This document shows, in pieces, positions 44,926 to 64,000 of a stretch of DNA of 64,000 nucleotides (positions are counted from its first letter, which is position 1; every line of letters begins with the position of its first letter). The stretch is from Sorex araneus (lineage: Eukaryota; Chordata; Mammalia; Eulipotyphla; Soricidae): positions 143,570,969-143,634,968 of the forward strand of contig NC_073304.1 of assembly GCF_027595985.1 (NCBI RefSeq), given 5' to 3'. The translations under genes were made by a program, and so were the position numbers. The notes under the pieces were generated by a model that was given only the letters and a program-made list of their open reading frames with translations, had not been told where the DNA came from and did no database searches.

Positions 44926-47769
44926 TTCTTATATGCCAGTGCATATCAGAATCACCCAGACAACTTTGAAAAATCCCACTATCCAGGTTACACTCCAACA
45001 AATCCCAAGATCAACTGATCTCAGGCACTAGGATGTTCTAAGTCTTTCTTCTCCCTACTTCTTTGCTTTACAAAGAAGTAGATTACAGTGTGCAGCCTTC
45101 TGAAGACTTTGTTTTCAAAAGCACTTTGTCTAAGCAGGACTCGCTGCAGTAATCTCTGTATGAAGGCATAAAAAATGGAATAATATTTTAAATGGTGCAG
45201 TTGGACTCATTGCAGCATTGGGGACAAGCTTACAGTGGTGATGAGGGTCTTTTCTTGCATACAATCTGCAGAGCCTGTCTAATAATTTCCATACCGGGCA
45301 ATGAGATCACAAACTCTAAAACACTAAATCAAAACCGGAGGCATTACGGGTCTTCAATAAAACTGCATAGCCCATACATCAAGGGGAGGGGGAAGAAAAT
45401 TAAAACCATCACCAAACTGCGGACATATTATATAAATATATATACACATGAATGTACATACATACATATGCATATATATAGTAGGCTTTGGGACATTATA
45501 GCAATTATAGAGAAAAAGACATTAAGCAATAATTATTTAAAACTGGTCAACTGGGCAACAAGTGAAAAATTACTTACAAATGAAAATCCCATTAGCTCAT
45601 CAAAGAAAACTGATTATAAAAGATACTTGGTAATGACAAGAAGAACAGTTAAATGGCAGGAAGAAATAAGATGGAGATATTCATGTGAAAAATTATACAA
45701 ACATGAAGGAGAGCCTACTTTGATGGGAATGTGTAATTACAGAGATTTTGTTTAAGACTTCTGAGTTTATACAAAACCCAGAACAAAACCTTTATTTTAA
45801 AATGGCATATTTCTAATAGTAAAAAAGGTATATGAAAACAATCAAGGTAACTGAAAAAAGATAACTGAAAATGGGGTAAGAAATTCCATTCTTAAAAAAA
45901 ATCATTCAACAGCATGTTCCAGAGTTCTTCTGCCTTGTGCATTATTACAACAATCATTCTGCAAACCCAACTATTAAGTGCTTGAGTTATGCTTCTCAAA
46001 CTGAAGGTGAAAAGAACTGATCTTTAATTTTTTAAAAAAATCAGAGAGGTCTAGGTAAAAAGGGACTGGATAAGCATTGTTTTTAATCCAAAAAAAAATG
46101 GTGCCACATGTGTCCTTTAGTTTCTGTGTTCCCAATTCATTCTCTAGACTGGATGTTCATGAAGCATCAGAAATTTCCAAAGTATTCCAAGGCAACACAC
46201 TTCCACCTGGTTCCAATTAAGATGACTGGTGTGGAAGTCTCACACGTGTCAAGATTTGCAGCAGACCAAACCTGTTTCCCAGGAGCATCTAGAAAGCAGA
46301 ACCTTACCTACCACCACCCTTTCAAGTCATCTGTAGGCAAGAATACCATGAACCTCTTAGTCTCCTGAAAAATGCTTCTTCTGTTCTTTATACCCTGTGG
46401 TTAGTCATAAGTTTCTCCTTCCCCAAGCACCAACACCCTGTACAGGAGATATGCCCCATGGATATTTTAAGTTTCCCAAATATTTCCATCTTAATATTGC
46501 TGTTTAGACTCTTAACACTGTCACATAAACATTTTAGAGAGCTCACTGCAACAGTGAAATTTTGACCAGAGCCTTTTACAGGTTTTGCTGTTGGTGGGAT
46601 AAAATGAAATGTTTGTTAACCTGACTACAGCTTATTTTATATTAGAGAAAACTGAGACTTATCTGACATGCCCATTGTCAGGGAAAGGAGAGAGATAAAA
46701 TAGCAATAAAGAAAACCCTAGGTTTCTCCCTAAAGAGACTGTACACCAAGGATAGAATGACAAGGATGCTAATTATTCATAAGGCTCCAAGATACCTTTC
46801 TGCCTACAAAGCATTAACTTCCTATAGTTTGTTTTTACTCACTTATAGCATATAAAAATATGTCTACCCAGAGAAGATTATTGGCCATAATGTAGTAGTA
46901 AGCTCTGGGGGCTATTTAGAAAGCATCTCACATGTTCGTTTGCAACCCTCAATCCCTCCTTGTTTATGTCTAATGTGAGTTTCATGGCAAATCTGTTTTC
47001 TAATTTCCCCTCCTCTGACTCTGATGAACCTGACTCAAGCTAGGAAAACTCTGGTGTACCTAGTTTGTTATTCTCCCTGGATATTGACCAATTTGTGTTT
47101 ACCCATTTTATTTTAGAAAAACTTTAAAAATAATTTCTTTGCTTTCCACCCTTTACATTTCCCCTTGCACTTTGACCCATCATCAGCAGTCAGTGTAGTA
47201 GAAACGGCCTCCCTTCTAAAACTGCCGCCTTGACCTCCCTGCGATAATGAATGTTTTCAATAGAGCAAACACAATTCTAGAAGGCTGGGCAAAGGACTTT
47301 CAGCACGCCTTAGTCACAAGCAGGCAGAGTGGAAACAAGAAGGGGAGAGAGTCTGCGAAGTACCAGGGTCTTATTGATTGCTTCTGGGACGCAATCTTAA
47401 TGCGAATTGGCCTCTTGTCTCCCACACCTTTAATTGCGGTCCTGGAGAGTTTGTCTCAGTCTGAAGTGCAGGTGCCCAGCGCAACATCCACCACAGCCCT
47501 TCCCAGTGAGTCCACTGGAAGGGAAGAAGACGCAGGCCCTCTGCCTAACAGCAACCCACCGTCCTCGCTGGAGCCAGTACTGCTGCTCCCTGATCCTGCT
47601 CCCCACGCACGCCCCAGGCTCGGCGCTGGTGTGCTTCCGAGGCTGCCCGCTGTCCCGGCAGCCAGTTTGCAGTTCGCGGGTTCCCAGAGGGTTTACAATT
47701 CTACGACCTAGGACAGTTTTTCCTTCCATTCCTCTCCTTGAATCAAGTTATTTCATACTCATTCCAAAG
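44926..47769. other. Unique non-coding sequence upstream of PAX1
   Basis: Mostly AT-rich; GC rises from about 47240. Open frames at 45192-45755 (187 codons) and 47247-47711 (154 codons) lack recognisable domains, Kozak context or splice evidence and are not called as genes. Possible non-coding transcript or enhancer DNA; undetermined. Confidence 0.45.
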
Positions 47770-48040
47770 TTTTATTGTTTAAATTTTTAAAAAATTATTA
47801 TTTTTCATTTATAGGTCTTTTGAAGCACAATGATTTGCAATATTGTTAATGAGAAGGCTTAATGCACACAACATTTCAGCATCACAACCTCCACCAAAGT
47901 ATCCATTTCCCTCCACCCTTGTCTTAAGGTCCCCTCCCAATTACCATTCCCCCTCCCCCAGTCTCTCTCCTCCCTCTCAGGTAAACCCAGCAGGATCTGT
48001 TTTGCAAAATTGGGGGAAGAAACATTAATACTTGTGCCTA
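47770..48040 (-). mobile_element. Old retroposon 3' end (L1-like)
   Basis: 'tttaaaaaattattatttttcatttataggtc', then 'aatgatttgcaatattgttaatgag' and a C-rich segment with 'cctcccaattaccattccccctccccc'. Same layout as other reverse-oriented L1 3' ends, but diverged. Confidence 0.5.
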
Positions 48041-48572
48041 AGGTGTGTACAGCAGGCGCGACTCAGGGTATTTTTAAAAAGTAAAGTGAAAAGAAAAATA
48101 AAGGTATTTGGTTCTAATTTTATTTTTAATCTCAGTGCTCTTGGCACGGTGCTCGTAAAATCACAGCTAAAGCTCGCGGCCAAGCGGAATGAACTGGGTT
48201 ACTGGCGACAGCGACCCGGCCCCGCAGACCTGAAACTGTCAGGTCCGACTCCACTCGCTTGGCGCTGCATCAGCCCGGCACCCCTGGGTGCCAGCGTTCC
48301 TGCCAGACGGCCGCGCACGCGGCGCAGGGTCCTCCCGGGCACCGCCGGCCCTTCCTGATGCAGCCGGGCGGTGGCTCCGCTCCGTCAGCCCGAGGCACCT
48401 GTGCGCGGCTTTCACCTGCCGGGCTGCTGCCCCAGGACGCCGCGTGCATACCCTGAGCGCCCCGGCCCCCGGGACAGCAAGTTCGTTTCGTTCGCGATCA
48501 ATCCTGAAGCCTCCCCATCAGTTCCCAGCAACGCGGAAGTCAGAGGCGACTGTCGCTTAGAGGACGCGTTCT

Positions 48573-48640
48573 CTCGCTCTCGCTCTGTGTCTGTCTGTGT
48601 CTGTCTGTCTGTTTCTGTCTGTCTGTCTGTCTCCGTCGCT
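48573..48640. repeat. Simple repeat (CTCG/TCTG)n
   Basis: 'tctcgctctcgctctg' followed by about ten TGTC/TGTT units; lies next to the T-side of the following SINE. Confidence 0.85.
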
Positions 48641-48795
48641 TTTGGGCTACACCCGGCAGTGCTCTGGTTTACTCGCGGCTCAGGGATCACTGCTGGCGAG
48701 GTTCTGGAGAATCCTAAGTGATGCTGGAACCGAACCGCGGCGAGTCATTCGCAAGCCCCTGACTTAACCCTAAGCACCATCTTCCCGGCCCTCCG
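48640..48795 (-). mobile_element. tRNA-derived SINE inside a CpG island
   Basis: 'ttttgggctacacccggcagtgctc', 'ggttctggagaatcctaagtgatgc' and 'gaaccgaaccgcggcgag' match the SINE complement, ending near 'accatcttcccggccc'. CpGs are retained in spite of considerable divergence. Confidence 0.7.
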
Positions 48796-49560
48796 AGAGT
48801 GAGCTTATCGCCTACTGTGTAGGGCCTGAGCGCGGGGCTGGATTCGGAGCGCGCCACCCGCAGCCCCCAGCCGCCCGCGAGCCCCCCGCAGCCCCCCGCC
48901 GCCTCGGCCCGCAGAGCAGGTGCCCGGCGCTGGCCTCCTGCTGCCCCGGCGCGCGGCGGGGCTTTGATCTCCCTCGGCGTTAGGAAACCTGCATCAGCCA
49001 CTGGAGCTCCTTGAAGACCCTCGAGTCTATTCTCTGCCTCTCCAGGCGTGGAACCGCGGCTGGACGCTCCCGTCCCCGCTCCCTGACGCCGCTACGCTCT
49101 GGGCCGGGTTCCGAACTCCTGGGTTCCGAACAGCCCGGCCGCCCAAGCACAGCCTGAAAACCGCTGGCTTTTACCTTCGTGCGCTCAGCGCCGATCCAGC
49201 CGCCGCCGCGCCCCTCTGCTATAGGGGCCGGGCGCGCGGGGAGAGGGGACCGACTTCGCCACTGACCCTCAGCCGCCGGCCCGCCGAGTCCCCCGCGCCG
49301 CGGGACTCCGCGGAGTCCTGCTGGCGCCGACAGGGGGCGACAAACCGTGAGCTTTCCCGGTGAAAAGGCTGCTAGCGGTCGCGAGCGGGGCGATGTGGTC
49401 CCGGGAGCCAGCAGCTGGGGGCTGGCCGGGGTCGGGGGATACTGAACGTGAGGCGAGGGCCTGCAGCTCGGACACCCCAGAGGGCTCTCGTGTGCAGTTC
49501 CTCCTTGGTCTCCCGCAGCCCCGGGAGTCAAGGGGAAAAGGGGGATAAGGTAAGGCCTCA

Positions 49561-51480
49561 AATTAGTTTTCCGCGCCAGGGGCCTGAGCTCTCTTGGCAG
49601 AGACGGGCGTTGTCCATTCCCCGGACAGGACAGTGGGAAGCAAAAATCTCCCTCCCGGGCACCACCAGTTTTATTTACTCTTACTCTGAGTTTGCCTTCC
49701 GACTCCCCGCCTACAGAGGGAGAATGGCGCTTAGGGAAAGCAGCCTAACTGCTTGATCTCATCTAGGATGCACTGGTTATGAACAGCTGCATTTCACACG
49801 TCTAGGAACCAGTCGTTTTGGTCTTCGACAGCTCACTTGAAATTAAGGCAATCAGAGTTTGAATACGAAGTGGAAGTGTCCCAAACACCTGCAGAGACCA
49901 GGGCAGCATGCCCTCATCCAGTAAGTGCTCGGGCTCTGCTCCATGCCTTCTCCATTTGCCTACCTTGATCAAAACTACCTTCACTCCCACTTCATGAGCC
50001 ATCATTGTCTGGCTTAATACTCCAAATAGTCCTACTATAACACACAGCTTGGTGAATGCACCGACTGGTCTTTGTCTGCACAGCCTCCCTGAGGTTCTCG
50101 TAGCTAAAAAGCCCCGTGATTTTTGTGCTGTGGCAGAGGAGAGTTCTCATCTCTTTTGAAGCCGGTTTTCCTTTTGTCCAATGATAATTCTTGCCTTGGT
50201 CCCTGCCGCCACCCTACCGACCCTTGTCCTTCTTCCAGAGGGCCAGGCCTTTCTAATGAACAATTTAGAAAGGTGGACTAGAGACCAGCAATGGTTTCTG
50301 GTCCCCCGTGATGGAAAGGGGCTAGGAAGTCACGGCCTCGGTTCCCTTAAGCTGTGCAGACACCGGCAGGCATTTGAGTCCTTCTCCTCTGTAGACATTA
50401 ATGAAAGGGCTTTTTTTTTGGAGTTACCAGACTCCAGTTGGCCCCCAAAGCAGAGCTGGACATTGGAGGAGCCTGGAGTCCTGGTGGGTTGGAGTGGGGT
50501 GGGTGGGAATGGTGCTTCTCCCTAGAATTGGTCCCCTTCCCTGCTTGTTCAGCCCTTCACCCTTGGACCTAACCCTTCGCAAGTTCTGGTTCTGACCTTC
50601 TCTTCTAAGTTTGGCACAAAGATAGGAGCCTTCTCCTTCCCCTGCTATCTCCTGAACTCCACAATGCATTTCCACATGAGATTGCTTCTATTAGTAGGAG
50701 TTAGTTAGAGCTAGGACACGCAGAACTAGGTGTTGATGCAGTAAAGGAAAGAAAAAAATGTCGCTAAGATCAAAGAATCCAAAGTTGCAGTCCTCACCTA
50801 AATGAAGGTGAAAGAACTCTTGCGTGGTTTAACGAAGGGTCCAAACCTGGACCCTGGAAGTCCAGGTGCTGGGTGTTAGGACAGGTCAGGCAGTCCTGGA
50901 GAGGTCAGCTGTGTGTGCAAGCTTCAAGCGTGGGTGTTTATCAGGTCTGGGAGAAACAAAACTGTCTTACTGGTCTAAAATAAAAGTTTTGAAGTTTTTC
51001 AGGGCCCAGAGAACTCCTTTTGGAAGTCCAACTGTGTCCCACATCATCTCCTGGGGAGCATTATATTTGAACCTAGTTGGAGGGAAATAGTCTAGAGTGT
51101 GATAGTCTTAAGTCTCTGAGATCACACCACTATCCCCAGCGAGTGGGTGTCTATTAAACATTGTGAAGATATTCTGAGAACAATATTGGTGTGTAGATCA
51201 ACAGTGAGAGACTAAGGAATCAGATGCACTCTACAGTTTCTTTCGGTCCTCTTGGCCTTTAGCTAGTCAGGACACTCATGGCCAGTAGGGATGTCCACAC
51301 ACTAATAACTTACATCGATCTTAATTGCAATAATGGTGGTGGAGAAGGTTATAAAGGTAAAAACCAAACTTTTACAATACTGCTGCTGCTACTAAATACA
51401 GTCAGTTTCAGCGGAGTTCTTTACCATTCTCAAAATGGGGTGCGAGTGAGGAGAATAGAGGTGGGTGGGAGGAGAAATTG
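49561..51480. other. PAX1 5' flank, unique sequence
   Basis: No repeat is recognised. Likely proximal regulatory DNA by position. Short frames (for example 50181-50525) are treated as chance. Confidence 0.5.
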
Positions 51481-51509
51481 TAGGTGATTGGTGTCCCAGC
51501 AGAGTTTAG

Positions 51510-51510
<1 letters not shown>

Positions 51511-51569
<59 letters not shown>
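51511..51569. repeat. (TG)n microsatellite in the PAX1 promoter region
   Basis: An uninterrupted run of about 29 TG units, ending 215 bp before the PAX1 start codon and followed by a G-rich stretch (51571-51655). Confidence 0.97.
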
Positions 51570-51571
<2 letters not shown>

Positions 51572-51667
51572 GGGGGGTGGGTTCCGGAGGAGAGCCAAAG
51601 GGGAGGATTGGAGGAGAGCGTAGAGTTTCAGGGAGGGGAGGGGGACTCCGGGGTGCAGTGACGAGAA

Positions 51668-51672
51668 CCAAT
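51668..51672 (+). promoter_or_regulatory. CCAAT box candidate
   Basis: CCAAT 113 bp before the first PAX1 ATG, in a G-rich segment without an obvious TATA box. Function inferred from motif and position. Confidence 0.4.
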
Positions 51673-51711
51673 GAGCTGCCAACCCTCGCTTCTCCTCCGG
51701 GACCGCCAAGA

Positions 51712-51729
51712 TTGACGTGGAGCACACGT

Positions 51730-51732
<3 letters not shown>
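51712..51732. promoter_or_regulatory. Palindromic CRE-like site before PAX1
   Basis: A perfect 8-bp inverted repeat, TTGACGTG and CACGTCAA, with a 5-nt spacer. Each arm contains the TGACG/CGTCA core recognised by CREB/ATF-type bZIP proteins. It ends 52 nt before the start codon, so it lies in the core promoter or 5' UTR. Confidence 0.4.
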
Positions 51733-61098
<9,366 letters not shown>

Positions 61099-62290
61099 GG
61101 GCAGCGCCCGCCGGGACCGAGGACTGACCGCGGCTGCAGCGCCCGCCGCCCGGCCGTCACGTGCTTTTTAGGAGCCCGCCAGGTTTTTAAGGCGTTTCTG
61201 AACTTCAGCTTTTAGAATTACTGCACCCACGTCGCGGTTCCTGCCTCGCTGGCGGTGGCGACCTCCCTCGCGCTTCCAGCTTGGGTCTTTCCGACTTCTT
61301 CCAGGATCACTGTTCCTCTCCTGTCCTTCCCTTTTCTGGTTTCCTCCGCCTCCCCTCCTCGCTCTCTCCTTCTTACCTTTCTTGCCCCAACTAATCACTT
61401 TCCTGCCTTCCTCTTCCGTGGCCGGCCACCGGTGTCCGGTGTCCCCATGGTCCTTCTTTGCTCTCCTCTCCCTTTCCCATTCCGCCCCGTCTGTTGTGCT
61501 CCAGTTCCCGTGGCCCAGCCCAGCTCCGACCTCCTTTCTTTCTGTCCTTTAGAGCTCTGGCTCTGGCTCATTTCTTTTTCCTGGTCCTTGACACCGTAAC
61601 CTCTTTTCATGAGAGTCCCAAACCGGCCTCCCCATAGGCCTCTGGCAGCTGCACCCAGCCTTAATGAGGGGTGCTCTCACTGAGTGAACAGAGAAAATGC
61701 AGAAAAATATTCTGTATTTTTCTAATAATGAATCCAAACAAAATTCCTCGTGAAGGTCTCTTTTTGACCCCATTCCCAGGATATAGTCCCCAAATTTGTA
61801 TTTTTGAGGTGCCCAGTGGCTGGACTTTTCTCTGAAGTCACCCCCAAAGATGAGGGTAGGTGTGGAGGACATTTGTGTTTCCTGGAGTTAGAAAATCCTG
61901 GGTCTTACAGATGCCCCCTCCCACTCCACTCCCAGCACCAGGGGCTCTGAGTCCTGGTAAAGACATCATCACTGTTTTTAGTGTTCAGAGGTCAGCACAA
62001 TTGTTAATTTAAACCACAAATGCTTTAAGGGGTAGGGTAGTGTAATCAGGCTTCTGGTTTATAAGGAGTTGTGGGGGCAGTGGAGAAATGTGTAAGATTT
62101 CTTCTAGAGAAGAGCACAGAACTATTAATTGCTTCCAAGTTCAGGTGCACCAGTGGTGAAGTGGGGTGAGGTGGGGGACACTGGATATAAAAAATTACAG
62201 TTTTGTAGTCGCAAAATGTCACTGGTATCTGACATGTCTGATATCACCTGTTAAACACAATTGACTTTGAATAAAGGAAAGCATGATCGA
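61099..62290 (+). other. PAX1: PAX1 3' UTR (probable)
   Basis: Unique sequence with no coding potential, GC-rich then AT-richer. The end is inferred from the AATAAA described below. Confidence 0.5.
62270..62275 (+). terminator. Candidate PAX1 polyadenylation signal
   Basis: An AATAAA 1.17 kb after the stop codon, followed within 30-60 nt by a GT-rich stretch ('actgtgagggtgatcaagcctgtgagcc'). It is the only canonical hexamer I noticed in the first 1.2 kb. Confidence 0.4.
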
Positions 62291-62799
62291 AGAGTACACT
62301 GTGAGGGTGATCAAGCCTGTGAGCCAGTTTGGGGGACTGTATGAAACTCCTCCCCTACTCTAGCCCATGCATATATTAAGGAGGGATTGTTTTATTGATT
62401 TCTGTTAGTAGCATTTATAGCCTAGGCTGAGCAAGAGATGGAAGAGAAAGTGAGAGGGGAGGACAATTTCCAATGTTTAGTTTCAGGAAAATCAGATTAG
62501 TCCTGGGGAACTGAGGTAGGGAGAGGATCTATATGCAGAAATCATCTTACAAGAAATGAATCCTTAGGGAGCAAAGGGGACCAAAGACAGTGGAGGAGTT
62601 CTCAGGACATTCTGAAAGCTAAGAAAAGCATCACAGGCTACTAAAGTATGTAGAGATGTCCAGTGATCACAAACTTTGTCACTAGATACCTCTTTCATTT
62701 TTCTAAAAAGTAAAAATCTTTACTTTTGTTTTTCCTCCAGTGTTTGGCTTTCTAAAATTGGTGGAAAAGATTTTTGAGTTGAAAATTTTGGTGGAGCTG

Positions 62800-62970
62800 G
62801 GATGTGGGGGTTTGGGCCACAATGGACAGTGCTTAGGGCTTGCTTTTGATTCTGTGCTTAGAATCACTCTTGGAAGACTTGGGGGGTCATGTAGGGTGCC
62901 AGGAGAATTGACCCCAGGTTGTCTATGTGCAAGTCAAGCGCCCTACCCACTGTACTGTTTGTCCAGCCCC
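62800..62970 (-). mobile_element. tRNA-derived SINE, diverged
   Basis: 'tttgggccacaatggacagtgcttagggcttgc' and 'cactgtactgtttgtccagcccc' are SINE complement. Confidence 0.75.
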
Positions 62971-62989
62971 TGAATTGAAATTGAAACCT

Positions 62990-63145
62990 AAAAGTTACAC
63001 CCAGTAGTGCTCCGGGCCTAGTCCTGGCTCTGTGCTCAGGGATAATTTCTGGCAGTGCTTGCGGTACCATATATGATACCAAGAATAAAACCAAGGGTCA
63101 ACTGCATGCAAAGCAAATGTCTTAAATTCTATTCCAGTCCTTGTA
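62990..63145 (-). mobile_element. tRNA-derived SINE, diverged
   Basis: 'gttacacccagtagtgctccgggcctagtcctggctctgtgctcaggg' and 'ttaaattctattccagtcctt' form a second, adjacent SINE complement. Confidence 0.75.
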
Positions 63146-63211
63146 TTGAAACTAAAAAAAGAAAAAAATCTTAAAAAATTGTAAGTAACGCTGCCTGCTT
63201 GGACATATGGA

Positions 63212-63460
63212 TCATCTGTCTGTCTGTCATCCCGTTGCTCATCGATTTGTTTGAGCGGGCACCAGTAATGTCTCTCATTGAGAGACTTATTTTTACTGTT
63301 TTTGGCATATCCAATACGCACGGGTAGCTTGCCAGGCTCTGCCATGCGGGCTCCATACTCTCAGTAGCTTGCCAGGCTCTCCGAGAGGGGCGGAGGAATC
63401 GAACACGGGTTGGCCACGTGAAAGTCGAAAGCCCAACCGCTGTGCTATCGCTCCAGCCCA
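63212..63460 (-). mobile_element. RTE-tailed SINE
   Basis: Tail complement 'cccgttgctcatcgatttgtttgagcgggcaccagtaatg' at 63230-63269, body 'gcatatccaatacgcacgggtagcttgcc' and head complement 'ctgtgctatcgctccagccca'. It retains many CpGs, so it is fairly young. Flanks 'tggacatatggat' and 'tggagcatatgaga' look like a mutated target duplication. Confidence 0.88.
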
Positions 63461-64000
63461 TGGAGCATATGAGAGGGAATTTTTTAAAATTTTTATTTTG
63501 CTGCAATGGTACCTACTAAAGGTATTAATCATAAACAGGAATGTTGAAGGCTAGTGATTTGGTTTATTTTCTCTAGTATTACAGCAAGCTACAAAGAACA
63601 GGTTTCGGACACAGAAAATGGATGGTATGTTTGAAGCCTGGAGTTTCTAGCCTTCTGGGCCTACTTTTTCTGCAGAGACACTGGTCATTATGATAATCGG
63701 CATAAAGTAAAAAAATGAAGCCTACTCTCAAATCCTCCATATTCTCAGTCTGTTTTTGTGGGAGTCGACAAGTTTTACCTGGTCAACCATTGACAGCATT
63801 TTCATGTATCCATCTTGCTGCCTAAAGATGGACTGACTTGATTGGGGAGAGAACATCTCATCCCTCTATGGAAATATGAGGAAAATAGAACTGACTTCTA
63901 CTTCTGCATTGTCACCACCTCTATTTCCCTGTTACTTTCTATTTCTATACTTGGGATTAACCAGGTGAAGGATGATATTGGGAAACAACTCAGGAGGAAT
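63461..64000. other. Unique 3' flanking sequence
   Basis: No gene or repeat recognised up to the window end. Confidence 0.5.

Larger units (their letters stand above)
48130..49560. promoter_or_regulatory. CpG-rich island upstream of PAX1
   Basis: Dense in CpG (for example 'cgcacgcggcgcagg' and 'gcgccgcgggactccgcgg') 2.2-3.6 kb before the PAX1 start. CpG islands at developmental genes are commonly promoters or Polycomb-controlled shores. It could serve an alternative PAX1 promoter or a divergent non-coding RNA. No TATA box or exon is assigned. Boundaries are by eye. Confidence 0.7.

Noticed and set aside
45192..45755. 187-codon open frame
   Set aside because: Contains a translated ATAT/ACAT-type simple repeat; no domain, no context.
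47247..47711. 154-codon open frame upstream of PAX1
   Set aside because: Composition drifts from AT-rich to GC-rich along the frame and the residues are Ser/Pro-rich without a family motif; GC-rich DNA gives such frames by chance.
48980..49561. 193-codon minus-strand frame in the CpG island
   Set aside because: Long frames without stops are expected in CpG islands; no known protein motif.

Overview
The window looks like nuclear DNA of a placental mammal, most likely a shrew (Soricidae, Eulipotyphla). The main clue is a very abundant tRNA-derived SINE whose head (A and B boxes) and whose end, a 'gtgacccaaaaagc' motif followed by an A-tail, match what I remember of shrew SINEs. L1 copies and an RTE-type LINE are also present. 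The species call is recall plus inference; no search was run.

One protein-coding host gene is clear: PAX1, on the + strand at 51785-61098. It has five exons (51785-52001, 52427-53056, 54496-54638, 55260-55467, 61007-61098), with GT/AG introns in every case, and predicts 429 aa. The parts are a short basic/Pro-Gly-Ala-rich N-terminus, a complete paired domain, an octapeptide, no homeodomain, and a C-terminus ending PGPASTP. PAX1 is a nuclear transcription factor of sclerotome, vertebral column and pharyngeal pouch/thymus. The gene carries CpG-rich blocks at exons 1-2 and exon 5, with another 2.2-3.6 kb upstream. A 59-bp GT repeat and a palindromic CRE-like site lie just 5' of the start.

Regions: 1-1.64 kb is the 3' end of an RTE LINE. 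From 1.8 to 5.1 kb there are SINEs and a doubly nested L1. From 5.1 to 8.5 kb the sequence is mostly unique, with one stretch that looks like a conserved non-coding element. From 8.5 to 27.2 kb it is a patchwork of SINEs, L1 pieces and two chimeric L1-tailed retroposons. From 27.3 to 40.05 kb one old L1 is interrupted by a SINE, a near full-length L1, a composite RTE-tailed element and an L1 3' UTR. From 40 to 64 kb L1 coding sequence disappears and only short SINEs interrupt unique sequence around PAX1.

The most interesting system is a LINE/SINE partnership. One tRNA-like SINE head occurs with two kinds of 3' end: an A-rich tail, expected for L1 mobilisation, and a tail of about 50 nt that matches the last codons and 3' end of the RTE LINE at 1-1.64 kb. 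A longer composite form with an extra module of about 95 nt also carries this tail. Several insertions have readable target-site duplications, so their order of arrival can be reconstructed from sequence alone.
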